Part shown: in pieces, positions 16,673 to 25,200 of the stretch
How the letters are laid out: every line of letters begins with the position of its first letter
Numbering within the stretch: position 1 is the first letter of the stretch
NCBI RefSeq assembly: GCF_035978755.1
Contig: NZ_CP108414.1
Coordinates: forward strand, 6,882,001 to 6,946,000
DNA length: 64,000 nt
Source of the DNA: Streptomyces sp. NBC_01298
GTDB taxonomy: Bacteria; Actinomycetota; Actinomycetes; Streptomycetales; Streptomycetaceae
Direction of reading: 5' to 3'
The notes under the pieces: model-generated
The model's input: only the letters and a program-made list of their open reading frames with translations
Database searches by the model: none
What the model was told of the DNA's origin: nothing
Position numbers and translations under genes: made by a program

Positions 16673-17383
16673 ATGCGCGTCGAGATCTGGAGCGACATCG
16701 CCTGCCCGTGGTGCTACATCGGCAAGGCCCGGTTCGCCGAGGGGCTGGCCGGCTTCGCACACCGCGAGGAGGTCGAGGTGGTCTACCGCTCCTTCGAGCT
16801 CGACCCGAACGGCCCCAAGGGCGAGGTGGCTCCCGTCGTGGAGATGCTGGCCAAGAAGTACGGCCGCACCCTGGACGAGGCCCGCGGCATGGAGGAGCAC
16901 GTCGCCGCGAGCGCCCGCGCCGAGGGGCTGACGTACCGCACCGAGGGCCGTGACCACGGCAACACCTTCGACATCCACCGCCTGCTCCACCTGGCCGCCG
17001 CCCGCGGCCGCCAGGAGGAACTGCTCGACCTCGCCTACCGCGCCAACTTCGGCGAGGAGCGCTCCGTCTTCGACCCCGAGGTTTTGCTGGCGCTCGCGGT
17101 TGAGGCCGGACTGGACGGGGCCGAGGCCCGCGCGGTGCTGGCCGACGAGTCCGCGTACGCCGCCGAGGTGCGGGCCGACGAGCGCGAGGCGGCCGAACTG
17201 GGCGCCAACGCCGTGCCGTTCTTCGTGATCGACCGCCGCTTCGGGATCTCCGGGGGACAGCCCGCCGAGGTGTTCGCGCGGGCGCTGGAGCAGGCCTGGG
17301 CCGGTCGCGAGGTCCTCGTGACCGCCGCCCCCGAGGGTGAGGTGTGCGAGCCCGACGGAGCGTGCGCGGTGCCGCGCCCGTAA
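16673..17383 (+). CDS. DsbA-family oxidoreductase (FrnE-like)
   Basis: 236 residues. The thioredoxin-like active site C11-P-W-C14 is in IWSDIACPWCYIG, the cis-proline is in NAVPFFVIDRRFGISG, and the inserted helical domain lies between. The sequence matches the FrnE/2-hydroxychromene isomerase-like branch of DsbA proteins, which act in the cytoplasm; there is no signal peptide, in agreement. A possible extra Cys pair (VCEPDGACAV) sits at the C-terminus, residues about 224-231. ATG 16673 follows ggaagaagga; an in-frame ATG at 16655 lies within the leader. Role in oxidative stress or polyketide-related redox is inference. Confidence 0.9.
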   Translation: MRVEIWSDIACPWCYIGKARFAEGLAGFAHREEVEVVYRSFELDPNGPKGEVAPVVEMLAKKYGRTLDEARGMEEHVAASARAEGLTYRTEGRDHGNTFDIHRLLHLAAARGRQEELLDLAYRANFGEERSVFDPEVLLALAVEAGLDGAEARAVLADESAYAAEVRADEREAAELGANAVPFFVIDRRFGISGGQPAEVFARALEQAWAGREVLVTAAPEGEVCEPDGACAVPRP

Positions 17384-17466
17384 GGCCTTGCCATAAGTAG
17401 TCCTTTGGTGTGGTGCGGGAAACCAGGCAATGGACTTTGGGTTGGTCCTGGCGCAGAGTGAAGGTC

Positions 17467-18525
17467 ATGGACCTCTTTGCGCCCGGGACCGTCCGCGACG
17501 AGTTCGCGCACTCCCTCACCTATCTCAACACCGCCAACTACGGGACCCTCCCGCGGGCCGCCGTCGCCGAGGTGCGGCGGCTCGCGGAGGCGGCGGGGGC
17601 CGGACTCCCTGAGGGCTTCGGGGACTTCGGCCGTGTGGAACGGGTCCGGGAGGCGTTCGCCCGCCTCGTCGGGGTCCCCGCGGACCGCGTGGCGCTCGGC
17701 TCGGCCGTCTCCACCCATGTCGGCCTGGTCTCCGCCTCCGTCCCGTCCGGATCCGAAGTCCTCTGTCCGGAGGGCGAGTTCGCCTCCGTCATCAACCCCT
17801 TCGTGGTGCGCGACGACCTCAAGGTCCGCTTCGCCCCGCTGGAGTCCCTCGCCGAAGCCGTCGGCCCGGACACCGCACTGGTCGCGCTGAGCGCCGTACA
17901 GTCCGCCGACGGGCGCGTCGCGGACCTCGCGGCCGTCCGCGCGGCGACCACCGCGCACGGGGCGCGGATGCTGGTCGACGCCTCACAGGCGGCGGGCTGG
18001 CTGCCCTTCGACGCGAGCCCCTACGACTACACGGTCACCGCCGGGTACAAGTGGCTGCTCGCCTCGCGCGGGGTCTCCTACCTCACGGTCTCGCAGGAGG
18101 CCCAGGACGCCGTGACCCCGGTGCACGCGGGCTGGGTGGCGCTCGCCGACATGTGGGACGCCATCTACGGCCCGCTGCGGGAACTGGCCCACGGAGCCCG
18201 GCGCTTCGACGAGTCCCCGGCCTTCCTGGCCTACCACGCCGCCGAGCCCTCGCTGGCCCTGCTGGAGCGGATCGGGATCGACGCCGTCCACGCCCACGAC
18301 ACCGCCCTGGCCGCCCGCTACCGCGCCGGCCTCGCCCGCCTGGGCCACGAGCCCGTCCCGGGCGGGTCCCCGATCGTCTCGGTGCCGGGGCTGGCCGACC
18401 GTCAGGGCGCCCTGCTCGCCGCGGGCGTCTCCACGTCAGCTCGCGCGGGAACCTTGCGGGCCTCCTTCCACCTCTACAACACCGAGGCGGACGTGGACCG
18501 GCTGCTGAACCTCCTGGAGGGCTGA
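17467..18525 (+). CDS. Class V aminotransferase-like PLP enzyme
   Basis: 352 residues with YLNTANYGTLPRAAVAEVRR near the start, LVDASQAAGWLP (PLP-binding Asp) and AGYKWLLASRG (Lys that forms the internal aldimine), followed by the small domain ending FHLYNTEADVDRLLNLLEG. This is the fold of cysteine desulfurase/isopenicillin epimerase-like enzymes, fold type I. Substrate is unknown. ATG 17467 has gaagg close by; the frame is open 19 codons further up without a better site. The neighbour on the opposite strand (18667-19755) is a second class V enzyme, but the two are not obviously close copies. Confidence 0.87.
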   Translation: MDLFAPGTVRDEFAHSLTYLNTANYGTLPRAAVAEVRRLAEAAGAGLPEGFGDFGRVERVREAFARLVGVPADRVALGSAVSTHVGLVSASVPSGSEVLCPEGEFASVINPFVVRDDLKVRFAPLESLAEAVGPDTALVALSAVQSADGRVADLAAVRAATTAHGARMLVDASQAAGWLPFDASPYDYTVTAGYKWLLASRGVSYLTVSQEAQDAVTPVHAGWVALADMWDAIYGPLRELAHGARRFDESPAFLAYHAAEPSLALLERIGIDAVHAHDTALAARYRAGLARLGHEPVPGGSPIVSVPGLADRQGALLAAGVSTSARAGTLRASFHLYNTEADVDRLLNLLEG

Positions 18526-18574
18526 TTCGGAAGGGCTGGCTCAGGAGGGCTGACTGAGGAGGACCGATCCCGGG

Positions 18575-18667
18575 CTGCCTGCCCGCCTGCCCGCCTGCCC
18601 GCCTGCCCGCCTGCCCGCCTGCCCGCCTGCCCGCCTGTCCGCCTGCCCGCCTGTCCGCCTGCCCGCT
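18575..18667. repeat. 8-bp tandem repeat between convergent PLP-enzyme genes
   Basis: About eleven copies of cctgcccg with two gtcc variants fill almost the whole gap from the stop of the forward gene to the stop codon of the reverse gene. No spacer-like sequences are interleaved, so this is a slippage array. Confidence 0.85.
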
Positions 18668-19755
18668 CAGGCGGAGGGCAGGGGCGCCGACCACGCCGAG
18701 CCCGCCGCCGCGAGCGCCCCGGCCGGATCCACCGACAGGGCCCCGGCCAGAGCCGTCAGGCAGGCCCCGACGGTGTCCGGCGAGGCCGCCGCACCGTAGT
18801 GGTTGACCCGGACCATCTCCCGGGCCAGCGCGCCGCCGCCCGCCGCGAGGGGAGCCGCCGGATCCACCGCGAGGGCCTTCGCCACCACCAGCGAGGCCTC
18901 CGGGACACGGAGGGTGGTGGCCACCGGGGCCGCGGCCTCGTCCCGGCCGACGTACGGGGCGAGGCCCAGCGCCACGGCGCCCGCGCGGGTCGCCGCCGCC
19001 GCGGCCGCGTGGCGGGCCGTCACCGAGGCCAGGCCCTCGGCCGCGATCCGGTCGAGGCAGGCCTCCAGCGCCAGCATCTCCAGCTGCGCCGGCGCGTGCG
19101 GCAGCGCCGTGCGCCCGCCGTCGATCCAGCGCTCCTTCCAGTCCAGCAGGGAGAGGTACGAGCGGCGGGGCGCCGAGGCGTTCTCCGCGAAGCGGGCCCA
19201 CGCCCGCTCGGAGACCGACACCGCCGAGACGCCGGCCGGTCCGCCCATCGCCTTCTGCGCGCCGATCACGCACAGGTCCACGCCCCAGGCGTCCGGCAAC
19301 AGCGGCTCCGCGCCCACCGAGGCCACCGCGTCCAGCATGAACAGCGCCCCGTGGGCCCGTACGGCCTCGCCGATCTCCGCCACCGGGTTGGTGTTGCCGG
19401 TGGCCGCTTCCGCGTGGACCAGGGAGACGAAGTCGATCTCCGGGTGCTCCGACAGGGCCCGGTCCACCTGGGCGGCGGACACCGCGGTGTCGAAGGGGAC
19501 CTCCAGGTCCACGACGCGCGCCCCGCAGTCGCGCAGCCAGTTGCCGAAGGTGGTTCCGTAGGGGCCGGTCACCACGTTCAGCGCGGTCGAGCCGGGCCGG
19601 GCGCCCGACCGGATGCACCCCTCCAGCGGCAGCAGCGCCTCGCCCTGGGTGATCACCACGTCGGCCCGGGTCCCGAGCAGCTCCGCGACCCCCCGCTCGA
19701 TCGACGCGAAGCGCGCGGCGGTCAGGGGCGGAAGGTCCAGGAGGGGGTGGGTCAC
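18667..19755 (-). CDS. Class V aminotransferase (alanine-glyoxylate/serine-pyruvate type)
   Basis: 362 residues from GTG 19755 (protein start THPLLDLPPLTAARFASIE); an ATG at 19794 would add 13 residues but has no ribosome site, whereas gaagagag precedes the GTG. Motifs: TGPYGTTFGNWLRD, SLVHAEAATGNTNPV, FMLDAVASVGAEPL (PLP Asp) and VIGAQKAMGGPAGVS (PLP Lys). These match the fold-type-I branch of alanine-glyoxylate aminotransferases. It is divergent from an amidohydrolase with only 150 bases between the starts, occupied by a 9-bp repeat array, so the two may share control. The substrates are not known. Confidence 0.85.
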   Translation of the reverse strand: MTHPLLDLPPLTAARFASIERGVAELLGTRADVVITQGEALLPLEGCIRSGARPGSTALNVVTGPYGTTFGNWLRDCGARVVDLEVPFDTAVSAAQVDRALSEHPEIDFVSLVHAEAATGNTNPVAEIGEAVRAHGALFMLDAVASVGAEPLLPDAWGVDLCVIGAQKAMGGPAGVSAVSVSERAWARFAENASAPRRSYLSLLDWKERWIDGGRTALPHAPAQLEMLALEACLDRIAAEGLASVTARHAAAAAATRAGAVALGLAPYVGRDEAAAPVATTLRVPEASLVVAKALAVDPAAPLAAGGGALAREMVRVNHYGAAASPDTVGACLTALAGALSVDPAGALAAAGSAWSAPLPSA

Positions 19756-19811
19756 GGCGCCGCTCTCTTCGTTCTCTCGGGTCGGGTGGTTCATCCGGAC
19801 AAGTCCGAACC

Positions 19812-19872
19812 GGTCTGGCCGGTCTGGCCGGTCTGGCCGGTCTGGCCGGTCTGGCCGGTCTGGCCGGTCTGG
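19812..19872. repeat. 9-bp tandem repeat in a divergent promoter region
   Basis: Six complete copies of ggtctggcc and a partial seventh lie between the divergent aminotransferase and amidohydrolase starts. Any promoter for either gene must overlap or straddle the array. Confidence 0.85.
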
Positions 19873-19905
19873 AGAGCCTACCGAGCCCCCACATAGAGTG
19901 CCGCC

Positions 19906-21021
19906 ATGAGCGACGAGGTCAACGCAGACAGCGCACGGTCGGGTCCGCTGCACGTGAAGGGGCGGGTGCTGGTCGGGCCCGAGGAGGTCCGCGACGAGCT
20001 CTGGGTCGTCGGCGGCCGGATCTCCTACGAGCGCCCGCGCGGCGCCCGGGAGGTCACCGAGGTCACCGGGTGGGTGCTGCCCGGTCTGGTGGACGCGCAC
20101 TGCCACGTGGGGCTCGACGCCCACGGGCCGGTGGACGCCGACACCGCCGAACGGCAGGCCCTGACCGACCGGGACGCGGGCACCCTCCTCATCCGCGATG
20201 CCGGGTCCCCGTCCGACACCCGCTGGATCGACGGCCGCGAGGACCTGCCGAAGATCATCCGGGCCGGCCGGCACATCGCCCGCACCCGCCGCTACATCCG
20301 CAACTTCGCCCACGAGATCGAGCCCGCCGACCTCGTCGAGTACGTGGGCCGCGAGGCGCGGCGCGGCGACGGCTGGGTCAAGCTGGTGGGGGACTGGATC
20401 GACCGCGAGGCCGGGGACCTGACCGCCTGCTGGCCGCGCGCCGAGGTGGAGGCGGCCATCGCCGAGGCCCACCGCCTCGGGGCGCGGGTCACCGCGCACT
20501 GCTTCGCCGAGGACTCCCTGCGGGACCTGGTCGAGGCGGGCATCGACTGCGTCGAGCACGCCACGGGGCTCACCGAGGACACCATCCCGCTGTTCGCGGA
20601 GCGCGGGGTGGCCATCGTCCCGACCCTCGTGAACATCGCGACCTTCCCGAAGATGGCGGCGGGCGGCGAGGCCAAGTTCCCGCGGTGGTCCGCGCACATG
20701 CGCAGGCTGCACGAGCGGCGCTACGACACCGTCCGCGCCGCCTACGACGCGGGCATCGGGGTCTACGTCGGCACGGACGCGGGGGGTTCCCTCCCGCACG
20801 GCCTGGTCGCGGCCGAGGTGGGAGAGCTCGTCAAGGCCGGGATCCCGCCGCTGCGGGCCCTCTCGGCGACGGCCTGGGGCGCGCGCGAGTGGCTCGGCAG
20901 GCCCGGCCTGACCGAGGGCGCACCGGCCGACCTCGTGGTCTACGAGGCCGATCCGCGGGCCGACGTGCGGGCGCTGGCGCAGCCGCTGCGGGTGGTGGTG
21001 AACGGGACGGTGGTGGCCTGA
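19906..21021 (+). CDS. Metal-dependent amidohydrolase (imidazolonepropionase/prolidase-like)
   Basis: 371 residues. Metal ligands are visible in order: H-x-H in GLVDAHCHVGLD, a probable carboxylated Lys in GWVKLVGDW, H in RVTAHCFAED, H in CVEHATGL, and D in VGTDAGGSLPHG. The C-terminal sandwich strand is APADLVVYEADPRADVRAL. This is the amidohydrolase superfamily of the kind that includes prolidases and imidazolonepropionases. It hydrolyses a cyclic amide or a C-N bond; which one is not determinable. ATG 19906 is used; it is divergent from the aminotransferase at 18667-19755. Confidence 0.88.
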   Translation: MSDEVNADSARSGPLHVKGRVLVGPEEVRDELWVVGGRISYERPRGAREVTEVTGWVLPGLVDAHCHVGLDAHGPVDADTAERQALTDRDAGTLLIRDAGSPSDTRWIDGREDLPKIIRAGRHIARTRRYIRNFAHEIEPADLVEYVGREARRGDGWVKLVGDWIDREAGDLTACWPRAEVEAAIAEAHRLGARVTAHCFAEDSLRDLVEAGIDCVEHATGLTEDTIPLFAERGVAIVPTLVNIATFPKMAAGGEAKFPRWSAHMRRLHERRYDTVRAAYDAGIGVYVGTDAGGSLPHGLVAAEVGELVKAGIPPLRALSATAWGAREWLGRPGLTEGAPADLVVYEADPRADVRALAQPLRVVVNGTVVA

Positions 21022-21326
21022 GGGCGCGGGCGTACTGGAGTTGACGGGGCGTTACGTCGGCGGCGGCGCGGTCGTTGTGTACGCCCGACACGGGTCCGGC
21101 ACGGGTCCGGGCGGCCGGGATTCCCGGGATGGGAGGGAACTCCCGTTCCGGGTGGGGCGCATGTAATCGAACCTATGCCTGGAAACCACCCTTTGGGGTG
21201 AACTCACGCCGGGTTCACCCCCGTTCACTCTCAGTGCGTAAAGATTCCGGGGTCGAGGCCGTCGGCGCGCGCAATGTCCCCCATTGGCGCCGCGACGGCT
21301 CCCATCTCCCTGGGGGTTCCACCACC
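21022..21326. other. Intergenic stretch ahead of the LAETG-anchored protein
   Basis: No gene is seen. It contains an inverted repeat ggtgaa...ttcacc (about 21197-21219) and two gttca elements at 21213 and 21223 spaced ten bases, plus a palindrome-like ggaactcccgttcc near 21138. A promoter for the LAETG gene presumably lies here. Confidence 0.45.
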
Positions 21327-22250
21327 TTGAACAGCAACACCTTCCGCATGCCCGTGGCCGCGCTCGTCGCCACGGGAGCGGTCGCCCTGCTCGCCGCACC
21401 GCCCGCCTTCGCCACCGGCTCCGCCCCTTCCACCGGATCCCACCCGGCCGGGGGCAAGGCCAGCGCCGTCGTCCTGCGCACCACGCTGGACGTGGGCCTG
21501 CTCAACAAGACCGTGCACATCCCGCTGAACGCGACCCTCAACGAGGTCAGCGCCCCGGCGGACGCCGCGAAGACGGCGCTGACCGTCACCCTCGACGGGG
21601 TCGATGGCGGAGCGCCGGTCAGCGTCCTGCGCGCCGACGTCGCCACCTCCAAGGCCACCGTCGACGCCCGCCGCGCCGCGGCGGAGGCGAACCTCGCCAA
21701 GGCCCGGATCCACGTACCGGGTCTGCCCCTGCTGTCCGTGATCGAGCTGGAGAAGGTCACCTCCAAGGCCGTCTGCGCGGCGGGCGAGAAGCCGGTCGCG
21801 AACTCCAACGTGCTGGGCGCCGTGACCGTCCTGGGCAAGAAGGTCACCCTCTCGGCGGGCGGCCCCACCAAGGTGGAGGTCCCCGGCGTCGGCCTGGTGG
21901 CCCTGGAGCTCTCCACGGCCAGGACCACCTCCACCACGGCCGCCGCGACCGCGCTGCGCCTCAAGGTGTCGGTGAACCCGCTCAAGCTGAACGTCGCCGA
22001 GGTCGAGGGCGAGATCGTGCTCGCCGAGGCCCGCTGTGAGTCCCCGGCCGCCCCCGCCCCCAGCCCCAGTCCGTCGAAGCTGCCCGACGTCAAGCCCCAG
22101 ACGGCCACCACGGGCGGCACCGGGACCCAGGCCGACCTCGCCGAGACCGGAGGCGGCTCGCTCACCCCGTACGTGACCGGCGGTGCGCTGCTCCTGCTCG
22201 GCTTCGGCGCCGCCGCGCTGGTCGTGACCCGGCGCGGCAGGGCCTCGTAG
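21327..22250 (+). CDS. SCO1860-type LAETG-anchored surface protein
   Basis: 307 residues from a TTG at 21327 (NSNTFRMPVAALVATGAVALL), or 300 from ATG 21348. A signal peptide ends at PAFA. The central part (about 45-240) is beta-rich and ends with two Cys. A Pro/Ser linker follows, then the sorting signal LAETG at about residue 271, a hydrophobic segment (VTGGALLLLGFGAAALVVT) and RRGRAS. LAxTG is the motif of class E sortases in Streptomyces, so the protein should be covalently attached to the cell wall. The name is from memory of the S. coelicolor homologue; ligand and role are unknown. The stop lies three bases from the convergent capA-like gene. Confidence 0.85.
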   Translation: MNSNTFRMPVAALVATGAVALLAAPPAFATGSAPSTGSHPAGGKASAVVLRTTLDVGLLNKTVHIPLNATLNEVSAPADAAKTALTVTLDGVDGGAPVSVLRADVATSKATVDARRAAAEANLAKARIHVPGLPLLSVIELEKVTSKAVCAAGEKPVANSNVLGAVTVLGKKVTLSAGGPTKVEVPGVGLVALELSTARTTSTTAAATALRLKVSVNPLKLNVAEVEGEIVLAEARCESPAAPAPSPSPSKLPDVKPQTATTGGTGTQADLAETGGGSLTPYVTGGALLLLGFGAAALVVTRRGRAS

Positions 22251-22253
22251 GCC

Positions 22254-23492
22254 CTACTTCGTCGCGCGCGTCAGCCCCTGCGCCGCGGCGCCCCGTGACA
22301 TGACGGCCTTCGTCACCTCGCGGTCGGCCGCGGCGTACGCGCTGTCGGCGGAGGTGGTGGCGGCCTCGCAGGAGGTGCAGACGACGCGGAACGGCGGCCG
22401 CATGTCCGAGAACTGCGTGAGGTACTCGGCCTTCACCACCTCCCAGCGGCCCGGTCGGCCGGCCGCCGGGGCGAAGGTGAAGCGGGGGACCGAGGACATG
22501 TTGCCGCGGGCCTTGTCGGCCTCGTAGAAGCTCGCCACCTGGTCGCCCATGCCGTACACCACCCAGGTGCCGTTGACCTTCTCGTACGGCTGCGGCACGT
22601 GGTTGTGGGTGCCGAGGATCAGGTCGATGTCGGGGAGGCCGTCCGCCGCGCGCGAGGCGGTCAGCGTCCGGGCCAGCTCCAACTGCTGCTTGTCCGGGGC
22701 CGTCTGCCACTCGGAGCCCCAGTGGACGCTGAGGACGACGACGTTCGCGCCGGCCGCGCGCGCGGCGCGGGCGTCGGCGATGATCCGCGCCGGGTCGATC
22801 AGGTTCACGGCCCAGGGCTTGTCCGCGGGGAGCGGGATGTCGTTCGTCCCGTACGTGTAGTCCAGTTGCGCGACCTTGGCGCCGCCGGCCTCGAGCAGGG
22901 CCGGGGCCTTGGCCTCCGCGGGCCCGCGGGCCGAGCCGACGTGACGGATGCCGACGCGGTCGAGGTGGTCCAGAACGCGGACGAGGCCTTCGTACCCGTC
23001 GTCCAGGGTGTGGTTCGAGGCGGTCGAGCAACTGTCGTAGCCGGTGTCCTTGAGGGCGTCGGCCAGTTGGTGCGGTGCCTTGAACAGGGGGTATCCGGTG
23101 TAGGGGCCGCCGGGCCGGCCGTACGGTATCTCGTGGTGGCATATCGCCAGGTCGGCGGCGGAGACGATGGGCTTGACCCCGGCGAGTATCTTCCGGAAGT
23201 CGTGGCCGCCCTTCGCCGCGGAGTCGTCGGCGGCCCGCTGGATGATCGACGGGTACGGGATGATGTCGCCGGTGCCGACGAGGGTGAACGCCTTCCCGGC
23301 GGGCGGGGCCGGGGCCGTGGCTCCGGACGCGGCGCCCCGGCCGGGACTCGCGGTCGCCCCCGGCTTCGCCCCCAGCCGCTGCTTCGCCGCCGCGCCGCCG
23401 TCCTCGCCGGTCAGTTGGGTCACGCCGTAGACGGCGCCCCCCACCACGGCCAGCCCGGCCACGGCCGCACCCATCCTGCCGACTGTCTTCAT
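22254..23492 (-). CDS. CapA-family protein (metallophosphatase-like)
   Basis: 412 residues. An N-terminal signal or anchor (VGRMGAAVAGLAVVGGAVYG) leads into a low-complexity part, then the CapA domain: FTLVGTGDIIPYP, ADLAICHHEIPYG, DSCSTASNHTLDDGYEGL, VVLSVHWGSEW and LILGTHNHVPQPYEKVNG, which carry the Asp/His/Asn metal ligands of the calcineurin-like fold. CapA/PgsA proteins are linked to poly-gamma-glutamate capsule, but in actinomycetes without the other pgs genes, as here, the function is open. The C-terminus has CTSC. Start ATG 23492 has a G-rich upstream stretch; ATG 23519 would add nine residues. Confidence 0.88.
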   Translation of the reverse strand: MKTVGRMGAAVAGLAVVGGAVYGVTQLTGEDGGAAAKQRLGAKPGATASPGRGAASGATAPAPPAGKAFTLVGTGDIIPYPSIIQRAADDSAAKGGHDFRKILAGVKPIVSAADLAICHHEIPYGRPGGPYTGYPLFKAPHQLADALKDTGYDSCSTASNHTLDDGYEGLVRVLDHLDRVGIRHVGSARGPAEAKAPALLEAGGAKVAQLDYTYGTNDIPLPADKPWAVNLIDPARIIADARAARAAGANVVVLSVHWGSEWQTAPDKQQLELARTLTASRAADGLPDIDLILGTHNHVPQPYEKVNGTWVVYGMGDQVASFYEADKARGNMSSVPRFTFAPAAGRPGRWEVVKAEYLTQFSDMRPPFRVVCTSCEAATTSADSAYAAADREVTKAVMSRGAAAQGLTRATK

Positions 23493-23623
23493 CCCCGTAC
23501 CCCCGTATCGCATGATCACCGCTTACGGAGATGGTCGCGCACCCGTGCGGGCCGTGCCACGCACGGTCGGCGCAAACGCGCCATTGGGGTGAGGTCCGCG
23601 CACGCCGGGCCCCACCCCCGTGG

Positions 23624-25048
23624 TCAGCGCGCCGCGAGGGCCACGTCGAGGGCCTGGAGGAGGCGGCCCGTCGTCGCACGGTCGCGGACCGCCAGCCGGA
23701 GCCAGGAGCGGTCCAGGCCGGGGAAGGTGTCGCCGCGGCGCACGGCGAAGCCCAGCGCGCGCAGCCGGGTGCGGATCCCCGCCGCGCCCTCGACCCGGAT
23801 CAGCACGAACGGCCCCGCCGCCGCACCCGCCACCGAGATCTCCTCGAACTCCGCGAGCCCCGCGAGCAGATGCTCCCGGTCCACCTCGATCTGCCGGGCC
23901 GCGGCCTCCGCCTCGGCCAGCGCCGCGGGAGCCACGCAGGCCTCGGCCGCCACGAGCGCGGGCGTGGAGACCGGCCACAGCGGCTGCGCCGCCGCCAGCT
24001 TCGCGATCACCCCGGGCTCGGCCAGTACGTAGCCGATGCGCAGCCCCGCCAGCCCCCAGGTCTTGGTCAGGCTCCGCAGCACCACCAGGCCCGGTATGTC
24101 CGTACGCCCGGCCAGCGCCTCGCGTTCGCCGGGGACCGCGTCCATGAAGGCCTCGTCGACCACCAGGATCCGCCCGGGCCGGGCCAGCGCGGCCAGGGTC
24201 GCCGCCGGGTGCAGCACCGAGGTCGGGTTGGTCGGGTTCCCGACCACCACCAGGTCGGCCTCCTCCGGCACCGCCGCCGGGTCCAGCCGGAAACCGTCCG
24301 CGGCCCGCAGCACCACCCGCTCCACCCGGTGGCCCGCGTCGCGCAGGGCCGCCTCCGGCTCGGTGAACTGCGGATGCACCACCACGGGCCGTACGGCGCC
24401 CAGCGCCCGCGCGATCAGTACGAACGCCTCCGCGGCGCCCGCGGTCAGCAGCACCCGCTCGACCGGCAGCCCGTGGCGCAGGGCCACGGCCGCCCGGGCG
24501 GCGCGGCCGTCGGGGTACGCGGACAGGAGGTCGAGCGAAGCCGCGATCCGCTCCTTCAGCCACCGCGGCGGCGTGTGGGAGCGTACGTTCACCGCGAGAT
24601 CGACCAGGTCCGCGCCGCCGTCCGCGACCTCCGCGTCCCCGTGGTGGCGCAGATCGTGCGTGTGGGCCGTGGCTACGGCGCAGGTCGCCGCCACCGACCG
24701 CCGTTTGGGTACGAGGAGTTCCCCGCCCCCGGCGAGCGCGGCGGCCTCCGCCACCGACGCGGTGCCTGCGGCCTCGCGGGCGGTGTCCGAGGGGTGCGGC
24801 ACCGGGATAGCGGCCAGGCGCTCGGCGGGGTAGCTCAGCAGGGGCACGCCGAAACGTTCCGCCGCACCCGCGATCCCCGCCTCCAGGACCTTGCCCTCCA
24901 CCGTGGCCAGGGCCGTCACCGAACCCGACGCCAGCCCGGCGCCGCGCAGGGTCTCCTCCACCAGCGCGCACACCTCCGCCACGGACACGCCCGCGCGGCC
25001 TCCGACCCCGACGACCAGTTGCGTCGCGTACTCGCCCAACAGGTTCAC
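23624..25048 (-). CDS. cobC: Cobalamin biosynthesis fusion: CobE/CbiG-C-like domain plus CobC-type PLP enzyme
   Basis: From GTG 25048 (GGAG five bases upstream) 474 residues. Residues about 8-115 match the CobE/CbiG C-terminal domain (VVGVGGRAGVSVAEVC, VEGKVLEAGI, FGVPLLSYPAERLAAI). A short linker follows, then a fold-type-I PLP domain with SAYPDGRAARAAV, LTAGAAEAFVLIAR, VVVGNPTNPTSVL, ILVVDEAFMDA and the PLP Lys in LRSLTKTWGLAGLRIGY. CobC-type enzymes make the aminopropanol-phosphate arm from threonine phosphate. The frame continues upstream to an ATG at 25132 through a His-rich segment that could be real. It is transcribed apart from the riboswitch operon. Confidence 0.85.
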   Translation of the reverse strand: MNLLGEYATQLVVGVGGRAGVSVAEVCALVEETLRGAGLASGSVTALATVEGKVLEAGIAGAAERFGVPLLSYPAERLAAIPVPHPSDTAREAAGTASVAEAAALAGGGELLVPKRRSVAATCAVATAHTHDLRHHGDAEVADGGADLVDLAVNVRSHTPPRWLKERIAASLDLLSAYPDGRAARAAVALRHGLPVERVLLTAGAAEAFVLIARALGAVRPVVVHPQFTEPEAALRDAGHRVERVVLRAADGFRLDPAAVPEEADLVVVGNPTNPTSVLHPAATLAALARPGRILVVDEAFMDAVPGEREALAGRTDIPGLVVLRSLTKTWGLAGLRIGYVLAEPGVIAKLAAAQPLWPVSTPALVAAEACVAPAALAEAEAAARQIEVDREHLLAGLAEFEEISVAGAAAGPFVLIRVEGAAGIRTRLRALGFAVRRGDTFPGLDRSWLRLAVRDRATTGRLLQALDVALAAR

Positions 25049-25200
25049 CCGTTCTCCGTCGTGGTGTGCGTGGTGCTGCTCATGGTGCCGCTCATGGTGC
25101 CGCTCGCCGTGCCGTTCGCCGACCCCGCGCACGGCGGCCGCGTCAACCCTCCGTGGTCCGCCACCCGGGCGCGGAAGTGCGCGCGCGGCGCGGAGTCGGT

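Noticed and set aside
18575..18667. CRISPR-like array
   Set aside because: The units are only 8 bases and directly abutting, with no spacers and no cas genes.
21213..21232. PHO box upstream of the LAETG gene
   Set aside because: Two gttca elements are there but spaced ten bases instead of eleven, with no further match.
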